Shown here: piece after piece, positions 16,673-24,914 of the stretch
How positions within the stretch are numbered: the stretch's first letter is position 1
Layout: each line of letters opens with the position of its first letter
DNA from: Microscillaceae bacterium
GTDB lineage: Bacteria > Bacteroidota > Bacteroidia > Cytophagales > Microscillaceae
Direction: 5' to 3'
NCBI GenBank assembly: GCA_011390205.1
Contig: JAABSX010000036.1
Coordinates: forward strand, 1-42,564
DNA length: 42,564 bases
Translations under genes and position numbers: made by a program
Notes under the pieces: generated by a model
The model's input: the letters and a program-made list of their open reading frames with translations, nothing else
Database searches by the model: none
Told to the model about the DNA's origin: nothing

Positions 16673-17512
16673 ATGAAATTAGACCTCTACAATACCACTA
16701 CTTTTGAATGTAGCAAACTCATCACTCAGCATTATAGTACTTCTTTTACGCTGGGTATCAAGACTTTAGATAAAAAATTCCATATGCCTGTCTATGCCAT
16801 CTATGGTTTTGTGCGCTATGCAGATGAGATTGTAGATACTTTTCATGACCATGACAAGAAAAAACTCTTGCTGCGCTTCAAAGCAGATACTTACTTGGCC
16901 ATTGAAGAGGGCATTAGCCTTAACCCTGTGCTGCATTCTTTTCAATCAGTAGTAAACAAATATAAGATAGAGCGTGAACTTATAGAGGCTTTTTTACACA
17001 GCATGGAGATGGATTTGTATTTTTCTGAATACAACCGTGAGGGCTACGAAGAGTATATCTACGGCTCTGCAGAGGTAGTAGGACTGATGTGTCTGCGTGT
17101 GTTTTGTGAGGGAGATACCCAAATGTATGACCAACTCAAAGCTCCTGCCAAAAGTCTGGGCGCAGCTTTTCAGAAAGTGAATTTTTTGAGAGATTTACAG
17201 AGTGATTACCATGAGCGAGGACGGACTTACTTCCCCCATGTAGATTTTACTACTTTTAATGAAGATGCCAAAAAAGCCATAGAGGCGGATATCCAAAAAG
17301 ATTTTGACGATGCGTATCAGGGGATTATCAAACTGCCCAAGGGTGCTAGGCTAGGGGTTTATCTTGCCTATACTTATTATTTAAAGCTATTTTACAAAAT
17401 CAAAAAACTAAGCTCTGTTACGATTATGCACCAAAGAGTGCGTGTACCTGATGCTCGGAAGATGACATTGCTGCTCCAGACTTATTTTAGACATCAATTC
17501 AATGCACTGTAG
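16673..17512 (+). CDS. crtB: Phytoene synthase
   Basis: Condenses two geranylgeranyl diphosphates to phytoene, the first carotenoid-specific step. It has 279 aa, in the normal range. The two Asp-rich diphosphate/magnesium motifs are present: YADEIVD with D51 and D55, and RDLQSDYHERGRTYFP with D174 and D178. The N-terminal SKLITQHYSTSF stretch is the family's usual beginning. Cytoplasmic or peripheral membrane. It follows crtI by 191 bp, which has no terminator I can see, so the two probably share a transcript. No HpnC/HpnD-type partner genes are nearby, which favours phytoene over squalene synthesis. Confidence 0.93.
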   Translation: MKLDLYNTTTFECSKLITQHYSTSFTLGIKTLDKKFHMPVYAIYGFVRYADEIVDTFHDHDKKKLLLRFKADTYLAIEEGISLNPVLHSFQSVVNKYKIERELIEAFLHSMEMDLYFSEYNREGYEEYIYGSAEVVGLMCLRVFCEGDTQMYDQLKAPAKSLGAAFQKVNFLRDLQSDYHERGRTYFPHVDFTTFNEDAKKAIEADIQKDFDDAYQGIIKLPKGARLGVYLAYTYYLKLFYKIKKLSSVTIMHQRVRVPDARKMTLLLQTYFRHQFNAL

Positions 17513-17646
17513 GCCAGTAAGGTAGAAACCTCGATGAATATAAGTAAATGTACTAAACACAGCCAAATACAGACTTCTATTCTTTGATTTGTTATTTTTG
17601 TTTTTTATATTTATGAATCACTTGATTTTATCAGAAAAACATAAAT

Positions 17647-18576
17647 ATGAAAATACCTACACATATCCCTGATTGTGGAAGCCCTTGGCCTGCACTCCCT
17701 TACGAAAATTGGAAGGATACACTTCGCACCATTCATCTCTGGACACAGATAGTAGGCAAAATAAGATTGGTAGCAATGCCTTGGCAGAATCACTCTTGGC
17801 ATACTACTTTATATATCACAGCAAGAGGACTAAGTACGGGCAGTATGCCTTACCAGAATGGAATTTTTGAGATAGAGTTTGATTTTGAAAATCACCAGCT
17901 GATTATTTCTTCAACCTTTGAGCAAGACCTTAAAATGGATTTATATCCTAGAACCGTTGCTAGTTTTTATGAAGAACTTTTCTCAAAACTTAAAAGCTTG
18001 GGCATAGAGATAGCAATTTATGCCAGACCCAATGAGCTAGAAGAATCCATCCCTTTTTCAGAAAATACCAAGAATAAATCTTATGATAAGGCAAGTGTCG
18101 TAAATTTTTGGCAAGTAGCAGTGAGTATTCACAATGTATTTCTAAAATTTAGGAGTAATTTTATTGGCAAATGCAGTCCAGTTCACTTTTTTTGGGGCGC
18201 ATTTGATATTGCTGTTACTCGATTTTCAGGAAGAAAAGCCCCACTGCATCAAGGTAAAACGCCTCACATGCCCCAAGCTGTAATGCAAGAGGCATATTCG
18301 CAAGAGGTGAGCAGCTCTGGTTTTTGGCCTGGTGGAGAGAGTTTTCCTGAGCCTGCATTTTATGCGTATTGTTATCCTAGCCCCTCAGACTTTGGAGCAC
18401 AGTCCGTTTTACCCAAAGAGGCATTCTGGAGCCAAGAAATGGGAGAGTTTTTCTTGACTTATGAATCTGTCAGAAAGTCAGAAAATCCTGAAGCTACATT
18501 GATGAGTTTTTTGAAGAGTACCTATGAGGCAGCCGCAAATGCAGGCGATTGGGATAGGGAGAACCTAGAAAAGTAA
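17647..18576 (+). CDS. DUF5996 family protein
   Basis: A 309-aa soluble protein. It matches what I recall of the DUF5996 family: the opening WPALPYENWKDTLRTIHLWTQIVGK, then LAMPWQNHSWH-type and TARGLSTG segments, and later HFFWGAFDIAVTRFSGR and the SSGFWPGGESFPEPAFYAY region. The function is unknown to me. Conserved Trp, His and Arg residues suggest a binding or catalytic pocket. It follows crtB by 134 bp on the same strand, so it may be co-transcribed with the carotenoid genes, but nothing in the protein indicates a carotenoid role. It is convergent with the DUF4274 gene. Confidence 0.75.
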   Translation: MKIPTHIPDCGSPWPALPYENWKDTLRTIHLWTQIVGKIRLVAMPWQNHSWHTTLYITARGLSTGSMPYQNGIFEIEFDFENHQLIISSTFEQDLKMDLYPRTVASFYEELFSKLKSLGIEIAIYARPNELEESIPFSENTKNKSYDKASVVNFWQVAVSIHNVFLKFRSNFIGKCSPVHFFWGAFDIAVTRFSGRKAPLHQGKTPHMPQAVMQEAYSQEVSSSGFWPGGESFPEPAFYAYCYPSPSDFGAQSVLPKEAFWSQEMGEFFLTYESVRKSENPEATLMSFLKSTYEAAANAGDWDRENLEK

Positions 18577-18582
18577 GTTTTG

Positions 18583-18610
18583 GATAGGGCAACCGTCTGA
18601 TTACCCTATC
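18583..18610. terminator. Short hairpin between convergent DUF5996 and DUF4274 genes
   Basis: GATAGGG (18583-18589) pairs with CCCTATC (18604-18610) around a 14-nt loop. TTATTT follows on the plus strand. It probably serves the DUF5996 transcript. Confidence 0.4.
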
Positions 18611-18614
18611 TTAT

Positions 18615-19052
18615 TTACCATATTCCTTTTTCTACTTCTTTAAAATACCTGCTGCCTTTTGTTTTTTGGTACATAATCTCAGGAAGTATCTTTTTTACTT
18701 CAAACTTACCTTTATGTAATCCCACTTTTTCGTCTTCGTAAGGGTCATAGATGATAAACTCCTGCTCTATAGTAGGGTATTTTTCCTCTATCATTTTGAT
18801 AAATCTGTAATTTGATTTTTCCCAAGATTGTAATTCATCTTCGGATTCATATTTTGTAAAATATTCTGGATTAGAGTTCCAGTACATCATAAGTGCTGTA
18901 CCCCTGTCGCAGTTTTGATGCTCTAATATATTGCGTAAAAATTTAAAGCCCTCATCCCAGTTGTGTGTCTGTGCACGTCTGTAAAGTTCCTCAGTACTAA
19001 ATGGTTTTCTCATAATCTTATCGAACAATGTTACGAAGTTATTTTTAGTCAT
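18615..19052 (-). CDS. DUF4274 domain-containing protein
   Basis: A 145-aa acidic soluble protein. The N-terminal half fits DUF4274: NWDEGFKFLRNILEHQNCDRGTAL-type helices followed by MMYWNSNPEYF. The second half is a poorly conserved extension. Function unknown; members occur scattered, sometimes near polymorphic-toxin or immunity loci, but no toxin gene is adjacent here. A second ATG at 19013 (MRKPFS) is a possible start. About 490 bp without genes lie upstream, including a run of nine G at 19263-19271. Confidence 0.65.
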   Translation of the reverse strand: MTKNNFVTLFDKIMRKPFSTEELYRRAQTHNWDEGFKFLRNILEHQNCDRGTALMMYWNSNPEYFTKYESEDELQSWEKSNYRFIKMIEEKYPTIEQEFIIYDPYEDEKVGLHKGKFEVKKILPEIMYQKTKGSRYFKEVEKGIW

Positions 19053-19466
19053 TATATCTATTTTATAGGCTTTGAGATATAACTACTACTTTAAATACAC
19101 ATTTAAACCAAGTAAGTTAGGTAGATTGTTTGTTTTTTGGTGAATATTTTTGCGAATCTATTTTATTACACGATAATCTATCAGCATCTGCTGTTTTGTT
19201 TTAAAATACAGGAAATGGGCAAAGAACAAAGCCTATGAGTTGCGAAATATTTGGTGAGAATTGGGGGGGGGCATTTTTTGACAGACTTTCATATGCTTTC
19301 ATAGCATGATGATGTAAACAGAGGGTATGATTTGTTGATTTAATAATCTGCTAATCATCAGCACATTCTATGAAAATGCTGTCAATCTTTTCTTATTTCG
19401 TGTCTTTTTTCCTCACTTTGTGTTTTCACAAAACGGAGCATGGAGAGGTATCGATTTATAACATAA
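19053..19466. other. Intergenic region with a G9 tract
   Basis: AT-rich sequence between the DUF4274 start and the accC terminator, with no open frame of note. It contains nine consecutive G at 19263-19271, out of keeping with its surroundings, and a small TTTGTG/CACAAA hairpin with a TTTT loop at 19427-19442. Confidence 0.5.
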
Positions 19467-19515
19467 TAGGGAAAAGGGCTGCTTTTTCTTCGGACTGTGG
19501 CAGACCTTTTCCCTA
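19467..19515 (-). terminator. Long hairpin terminator after accC
   Basis: TAGGGAAAAGG (19467-19477) pairs exactly with 19505-19515. An inner CTGC/GCAG pair extends the stem. It lies 28 bp past the accC stop and probably ends the accB-accC transcript. Confidence 0.65.
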
Positions 19516-19542
19516 TGAGAAGTATTGACTTTGAGTTAAATA

Positions 19543-20886
19543 TTACAAATCAGACAGGTCAAAAGTATCCATAAAGGCAGTAGTAAAGTTACCACTTTTA
19601 AAGACTTCGTTGTCCATGAGTTTAATATGGAATGGTATAGTCGTTTTTACACCCTCTATCACGAATTCTTGCAAGGCTCTTTTCATGCGGATGATGGCTT
19701 CCTCCCTTGTTTGTGCACTTACGATGAGTTTTGCCACCATAGAGTCATAATTGGGCGGGATAGTGTATCCAGAGTAGATATGGCTATCTACTCTCACACC
19801 GTGCCCACCAGGGATGTGTAGGTTGGTGATTTTGCCTGGGGATGGTCTGAACCCTTTGCTAGGGTCTTCTGCATTGATTCTGCATTCTATGGCGTGCAGA
19901 AGAGGCTCATAGTTTTTACCTGAGATAGGCACCCCTGCCGCTACTTTGATTTGCTCTTTGATAAGGTCAAAGCTCGTTACTTCTTCGGTGATAGGGTGCT
20001 CTACTTGGATGCGAGTGTTCATCTCCATGAAGTAAAAATCACCGTGTTTATCTACCAAAAATTCAATTGTACCTGCTCCTTCATAACTGATGTAAGAGGC
20101 CGCTTTGATGGCAGCTTCTCCCATTTTTTTTCGCAGTTCGGGGGTCATGATAGGAGAGGGGGTCTCCTCTAGAAGTTTTTGGTGTCGACGTTGTATAGAG
20201 CAGTCACGCTCTGAGAGGTGGCACACTTTTCCGAACTGGTCTCCTACGATTTGTATTTCTACATGTCTGGGCTCTTCCACAAATTTTTCGAGGTACAAAC
20301 CTCCGTTTCCGAAGGCAGCTTCGGCTTCTTGTTTTGCAGAATTCCATGCGGCTTCAAACTCATTTTCATTTTTGATGATGCGCATCCCCCTGCCTCCACC
20401 TCCAGCAGTGGCTTTGATGATGACAGGGTATTTGATTTTCTTTGCTATTTTGATGCCATCCTCTATGGATGTCAGTAAGCCATTAGAGCCAGGGATGGTA
20501 GGCACACCTGCTTTTTTCATGGTATCCTTGGCAGTAGCCTTATCTCCCATGGTATCTATCATTTCGGGGGCCGCCCCTATAAATTTAATACCGTGCTCAC
20601 CACAGATTCTTGAAAACTCGGCATTTTCGGATAAGAACCCGTATCCTGGGTGTATGGCATCTGCATTGGTGATTTCGGCAGCGGCGATGATATGTGGAAT
20701 ATTAAGGTATGAATCTCGGCTTGCGGGTTTTCCTATACAAACGGCTTCATCTGCAAATCTGACGTGTAGGCTGTCTTTATCGGCTGTGGAATACACTGCC
20801 ACAGTTTTGATGCCCATCTCACGGCAAGTACGGATAATCCTGAGAGCAATCTCACCTCGGTTGGCTATTAATATTTTCTTAAACAT
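19543..20886 (-). CDS. accC: Acetyl-CoA carboxylase, biotin carboxylase subunit
   Basis: Carboxylates the biotin carried by AccB using ATP and bicarbonate, the first half-reaction of malonyl-CoA formation. It has 447 aa, the standard length of the single-subunit form. Landmarks are [17 protein letters not shown] at the start, the Gly-rich ATP loop [26 protein letters not shown] and [15 protein letters not shown]. It lies 146 bp downstream of accB on the same strand. A terminator lies after its stop. The carboxyltransferase subunits (accA, accD) are not in the window, as usual in Bacteroidota where they sit elsewhere. Confidence 0.97.
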   Translation of the reverse strand: MFKKILIANRGEIALRIIRTCREMGIKTVAVYSTADKDSLHVRFADEAVCIGKPASRDSYLNIPHIIAAAEITNADAIHPGYGFLSENAEFSRICGEHGIKFIGAAPEMIDTMGDKATAKDTMKKAGVPTIPGSNGLLTSIEDGIKIAKKIKYPVIIKATAGGGGRGMRIIKNENEFEAAWNSAKQEAEAAFGNGGLYLEKFVEEPRHVEIQIVGDQFGKVCHLSERDCSIQRRHQKLLEETPSPIMTPELRKKMGEAAIKAASYISYEGAGTIEFLVDKHGDFYFMEMNTRIQVEHPITEEVTSFDLIKEQIKVAAGVPISGKNYEPLLHAIECRINAEDPSKGFRPSPGKITNLHIPGGHGVRVDSHIYSGYTIPPNYDSMVAKLIVSAQTREEAIIRMKRALQEFVIEGVKTTIPFHIKLMDNEVFKSGNFTTAFMDTFDLSDL

Positions 20887-21032
20887 ACATTTAAAACTTT
20901 ACTAAACCTAAAAATTAAATAGGATAGATGGATTAAGAGAAGACTCACACATTGATACAGGGGCACCACATCAGCTAGGAAGTAATGCCCTTGTTTTGTG
21001 GGTATCTGTAGAGAGGAGTCTTTTTGGTTTGA

Positions 21033-21506
21033 TTAGTTAGACTCTACTAAGAATAAAGGCTGATCATATTCTACAGGTGTAGCATTATCTACCAGTACCT
21101 TCACAATTTTGCCACTTACCTCTGATTCTATTTCATTGAATAACTTCATGGCCTCGATGATACACACAATCTGCCCTGTTTTGATTTCATCTCCTACATT
21201 TACGAAAGAGGGGCTATCAGGATTGGCTGCACGATAAAAAGTACCAATCATAGGCGATTTAATCTCTATAAGTTTGGCATTGCTTGCGCTCGTTTCGCTC
21301 TGAGGTGTGGCTACAGCAGTACTTGCCTGTATGGGCGTAGCTGTATTGGCTACTGCGGGTGCTGAAGGTAGGGGCGCTGCCTCCATCATCACGGGCGCTT
21401 GATTTCGTTTTACATTAATCTTGAAACTATCTGTTTCAATATTTACCTCTGATAACCCAGATTTTGCGATAAAATCAATAAGGTCTTGAATTTCTTGTGC
21501 TTTCAT
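21033..21506 (-). CDS. accB: Acetyl-CoA carboxylase, biotin carboxyl carrier protein
   Basis: Carries carboxybiotin between AccC and the carboxyltransferase. 157 aa. The first 35 residues form the usual N-terminal helical segment, followed by an Ala/Pro/Thr-rich flexible linker (about 36-75) and the C-terminal biotinyl domain. The biotin acceptor is K121 in EAMKLFNEIE, 36 residues from the C-terminus as expected; the more usual context is EAMKM, so Leu follows Lys here. It forms a unit with accC. The 271-bp gap upstream to fabH holds no gene; in many relatives efp sits there. Confidence 0.95.
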   Translation of the reverse strand: MKAQEIQDLIDFIAKSGLSEVNIETDSFKINVKRNQAPVMMEAAPLPSAPAVANTATPIQASTAVATPQSETSASNAKLIEIKSPMIGTFYRAANPDSPSFVNVGDEIKTGQIVCIIEAMKLFNEIESEVSGKIVKVLVDNATPVEYDQPLFLVESN

Positions 21507-21777
21507 CTTATAAAAATTACTTACTTAAAGTTTGAGATATTTACTAGTATAAGGTATTAAAGGAAGGCAGACAGCTTTATGAGTATAAAAATGAGTGCTT
21601 CAATCTACTAAAACCTTCAAAAAATTAGATGTATGAATTTATATTATTGGTCTCTATGATGTTTTGCTTCAGTTCTTACAAAAAGCTTTGTCTGTATTCC
21701 TAATAATATGCAATTATCTATAAAAAAAATTAAAATATAAGGGCAATGTAAGTTTCATTGTATGATTTTTACTGTCC

Positions 21778-22776
21778 TTATTTTATGTCATAAGCCCATT
21801 TGAGATAGATAGCTCCCCATGTAAACCCACCTCCAAAAGCTGCCAAGATGATGTTGTCCCCTTTTTTAAGTTGTGATTCATAATCAAAGAGGCACAGCGG
21901 AAGTGTACCATTGGTGGTATTGCCGTATCTGTGGATATTGAGCATTACTTTGTCATCTGAGATTTCCATTTTTTGTGCTGTGGCATCTATGATGCGTTTG
22001 TTGGCTTGGTGTGGCACGAGCCATGCTACATCATCACCTGTAAGGTGGTTACGATCCATGATGCTTTTAGACACTTCTGCCATTTTGACCACTGCCTGCT
22101 TAAACACGGCTGCACCTTCTTGATAGACATAGTGTTCACGGTTTTGGACAGTCTCTAGGCTAGGAGGGCGGCGGCTTCCACCTGCTTTTTGGTGCAGATG
22201 CACCATTCCTGATCCATCAGATTGCATGATAGAATCTTGGATACCATAGCCTTCTGTATTGGGTTCTAGCAATACAGCTCCTGCACCATCTCCGAAGATA
22301 ATGCAAGTGGCACGGTCTGTATAATCAATGATAGAAGACATTTTGTCTGCACCTACCACGATTATTTTCTTGTATTTACCTGTTTCTATAAACTGTGATG
22401 CGGCTGCAAGCGAATACAAAAAGCCTGAGCAGGCGGCTTGCATATCATAGCTAAAAGAATTACTAGCTCCTACCTCACTGGCTATGAGATTGGCAGTGGC
22501 AGGAAAAACAAAGTCGGGGGTAGTCGTGGCACAGATGAGCAAGTCTATGTCTTTGGGGTCAGTATTGGTTTTTTGTAGAAGTTGTTTGACAGCCTCTACA
22601 CCCATGTGCGAAGCGCCTTTGCCTTCACCCTTTAGTATTCTTCTTTCCTTGATGCCCGTTCGGCTCGTAATCCAAGCGTCAGTGGTATCCACCATTTTTT
22701 CAAGTTCTGTATTGTTGAGGATATACTCGGGAAGATAAGCACCTACTCCCGTGATGGCTGCTTGGATTTTTGACAT
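21778..22776 (-). CDS. fabH: 3-oxoacyl-[acyl-carrier-protein] synthase III
   Basis: Starts fatty acid chains by condensing an acyl-CoA primer with malonyl-ACP; in Bacteroidota it often prefers branched primers. The ATG at 22776 is chosen over a TTG two codons upstream, giving 332 aa. The catalytic triad is visible: C116 (QAACSGF), H256 (PHQANKRI) and N286 (YGNTTNG). The GxGAGA-like [10 protein letters not shown] motif and the C-terminal FGGGFTWGA glycine motif are typical. It lies downstream of plsX on the same strand, with a 226-bp gap holding a possible promoter and dyad. Confidence 0.95.
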   Translation of the reverse strand: MSKIQAAITGVGAYLPEYILNNTELEKMVDTTDAWITSRTGIKERRILKGEGKGASHMGVEAVKQLLQKTNTDPKDIDLLICATTTPDFVFPATANLIASEVGASNSFSYDMQAACSGFLYSLAAASQFIETGKYKKIIVVGADKMSSIIDYTDRATCIIFGDGAGAVLLEPNTEGYGIQDSIMQSDGSGMVHLHQKAGGSRRPPSLETVQNREHYVYQEGAAVFKQAVVKMAEVSKSIMDRNHLTGDDVAWLVPHQANKRIIDATAQKMEISDDKVMLNIHRYGNTTNGTLPLCLFDYESQLKKGDNIILAAFGGGFTWGAIYLKWAYDIK

Positions 22777-22909
22777 AGACAATGTATTTTAATAATGATG
22801 CAATGAAACAAGTATTGAATGCAAAACGGTTACTGTGTTCATTACAGGTGATGATTTAGTGTTTATGATTTTAAGCACCTGCTCAAAATTACTTTGTATT
22901 TTTTTTGTG

Positions 22910-22970
22910 TAATGCACTGATAACTGATGCATTATCTTATTATCAAATTTACTTAAGTTTTAACCCACAA
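22910..22970 (-). promoter_or_regulatory. Putative fabH promoter with adjacent dyad
   Basis: On the minus strand TAAATTTG (22951-22944) matches the -7 consensus, with TTG (22970-22968) 16 bp upstream, slightly close. Just downstream, TAATGCA (22910-22916) and TGCATTA (22928-22934) form a perfect 7-bp dyad, placed at about +3 to +27 of the predicted transcript. It could be an operator for a fatty-acid regulator or a leader hairpin. Confidence 0.35.
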
Positions 22971-23002
22971 TCACACAGGCCTCTGCAGTAATTTGCTTTG
23001 CC

Positions 23003-23941
23003 TTAGCTATTGAGAGATTCTTTGAGTTTACTGATGATTTTGGCTTCGGCGATTTGCTGTGCCATAAATACTAGATTTTTGATGGTGCTGGCATTAGAGA
23101 TGCCGTGTGCAATCATCACATTGGCATCAATGCCTAAAATGGGGCTTCCGCCTACTGATTCTATATTGAAATTTTCGAAGAATGGGTCAAAAAAGTCCAT
23201 TCCTTTCAATATTTCATAATAAGATTCAGCCATTTTGATGATTACATTGCCAATGTAGCCATCACAGACAAGTACATCGGTTTTATCTGCAAATAGATCT
23301 CTGCCTTCTATATTTCCTACAAAATTAATTTTAGGGTTGGCTTCTAGCAGTTTGTAAGCTGCCTGTGCGTGTAAATTGCCTTTGCTTGGTTCTTCGCCTA
23401 GGTTAATGAGTGCTACACGGGGCTTCTCAATTTGGAACAAATGCCTGTAATAGACTGTACCTAATTCACCAAACTGATTTAGTGTTTCGGGTTTGCAGTC
23501 AGTGTTGGCACCTACATCCAGCATGACTGCCTTTTTACCTGATAACTGCGGCACATAACTCATAATGGCGGGACGGTTCACTTGGTCTAGCTTTACGCTA
23601 AACATGGCGCCTACGAGCATTGCACCTGTATTCCCAGCACTACAAAATATGTCTATTTCTTTTTTCTTAAGCAAGCTGTATCCTATTGAAATACTGGATT
23701 GAGGCTTGTTTGAGAGTGCTTTTAGAGGATGCTCACCCATGTCTATTTGCTGCTCTGCATGGATAATTTTTATGTTATCAGGGAGAGGCTTGTCTGTGGG
23801 CAGAGTAGCCTGTATAGCCTCTTGATGGCCTATCAAAATGATTTCTGTATCAGAGGATACTTCGGCAGAAGCCAATAAAGCACCCTCTACTACAGCTTGT
23901 GGTGCAAAATCACCGCCCATTGCGTCCAAAGCAATTTTCAT
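23003..23941 (-). CDS. plsX: Phosphate acyltransferase
   Basis: Makes acyl-phosphate from acyl-ACP for the PlsY pathway of phospholipid synthesis; peripheral membrane enzyme. 312 aa. The opening MKIALDAMGGDFAP is diagnostic, and further signatures are SAGNTGAMLVGAM, LDVGAN and LLNLGEEPSKG-like LINLGEEPSKG, with the VCDGYIGNVIIKMAES segment later. It lies 40 bp after rpmF, a widely conserved pairing, and precedes fabH. The short gap implies a shared transcript with rpmF and DUF177. Confidence 0.96.
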   Translation of the reverse strand: MKIALDAMGGDFAPQAVVEGALLASAEVSSDTEIILIGHQEAIQATLPTDKPLPDNIKIIHAEQQIDMGEHPLKALSNKPQSSISIGYSLLKKKEIDIFCSAGNTGAMLVGAMFSVKLDQVNRPAIMSYVPQLSGKKAVMLDVGANTDCKPETLNQFGELGTVYYRHLFQIEKPRVALINLGEEPSKGNLHAQAAYKLLEANPKINFVGNIEGRDLFADKTDVLVCDGYIGNVIIKMAESYYEILKGMDFFDPFFENFNIESVGGSPILGIDANVMIAHGISNASTIKNLVFMAQQIAEAKIISKLKESLNS

Positions 23942-23981
23942 AAATTTGTAAGGTTTAAATTAGGGGTAAATCTACACAAGA

Positions 23982-24176
23982 TTAGCCAACCGACTTAAAT
24001 CCCTCGACAATTTTTTTACCCTTATAATACAAATCTCCATCTACTACATAAGCACGGTGATAAAGGTGTGCTTCTGAGGTATCTGAGCAAATGGCTATAG
24101 GTCTTTCTACAGCTTTGTCATGGGTGCGTCGTTTGTCACGACGGGTTTTTGATATTTTTCGTTTTGGATGTGCCAT
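23982..24176 (-). CDS. rpmF: 50S ribosomal protein L32
   Basis: A 64-aa basic ribosomal protein. The N-terminal [18 protein letters not shown] is the L32 signature. The zinc-ribbon part retains only one Cys (AICSDT) and lacks the CxxC pairs, as in the cysteine-poor form usual for Bacteroidota, so it should not bind zinc. Between DUF177 (40 bp upstream) and plsX (40 bp downstream), in the conserved order. Confidence 0.96.
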   Translation of the reverse strand: MAHPKRKISKTRRDKRRTHDKAVERPIAICSDTSEAHLYHRAYVVDGDLYYKGKKIVEGFKSVG

Positions 24177-24216
24177 AACTCAAAAACTAATTTAATTTAA
24201 ATGATTATTTATTTAC

Positions 24217-24810
24217 TTATTTATGAGAGTCCTTTAATTTTTTCAATGCAGCCCATCTTGGGTCTTCATTTTCTTGTTTTTCGGATGCTTTTTTTTCTGT
24301 GGCATCAGATTGATAAATCATCATTAATTCGCTTTCCTCTTCGTCTTCATCCTCCTCTTCAAAGCGAGGGTGTAATTTTTTCATAGGGATGGCAAGGTGA
24401 ATGATCTCATAGAGATACTGAGATAGGTCAAGGAAAGTGCGTGTGCGATTGATAACCTCGAGTTCGTCAGAGATTACTTTATCTTCTTCCCCAAACTTAA
24501 AAATCATCTTTTCTTTAAAATCAATGGGATACTCAAAGGTATCAAGGCTTCTATCACAGATTAGCTGCACTGCACCAGCACAATGAAAAAACAACTGAAT
24601 CATTGTTTCTGATTTCAACATACTAATATTGACATCTATGTTTGCTTCTTCTATGGTGGCTTCTTGGTCTTCTATTTGAGCAAAAAACGCTTTGTCCACC
24701 AAAAAATGATGCTGATATTCTTTGTTTTTAAGATTTATCAGACTTAGCCCATATTTATTTTCCTTTTTCACCAATGCTTTTTCGGACTTAATGAATGAAT
24801 CAAGGTGCAA
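24217..24810 (-). CDS. DUF177 (YceD-like) protein
   Basis: A 197-aa protein of the DUF177/YceD family, which in other bacteria is linked to 23S rRNA maturation or ribosome assembly and nearly always precedes rpmF, as here. The conserved core is FFHCAGAVQLICDRSLDTFE (Cys residues and C-D-R-S) followed by the EEDKVISDELEVINRTRTFLDLSQYLYEII region in pieces, then the basic/acidic tail ending ALKKLKDSHK. The reading frame has no ATG at its 5' end: the farthest start is TTG at 24810, with an in-frame stop just upstream, and TTG/GTG codons near 24774 are alternatives. It is 40 bp from rpmF and probably leads the operon. Confidence 0.88.
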   Translation of the reverse strand: MHLDSFIKSEKALVKKENKYGLSLINLKNKEYQHHFLVDKAFFAQIEDQEATIEEANIDVNISMLKSETMIQLFFHCAGAVQLICDRSLDTFEYPIDFKEKMIFKFGEEDKVISDELEVINRTRTFLDLSQYLYEIIHLAIPMKKLHPRFEEEDEDEEESELMMIYQSDATEKKASEKQENEDPRWAALKKLKDSHK

Positions 24811-24914
24811 AGTTAGCTAGATAATTGGAATTTAAAAACCTTCCTGTGTGATTATTATTTGGGTTGGCGGTGCTTTGATTGATTTTTAGGGCTGATTTGT
24901 GGTATTTAATCCAT

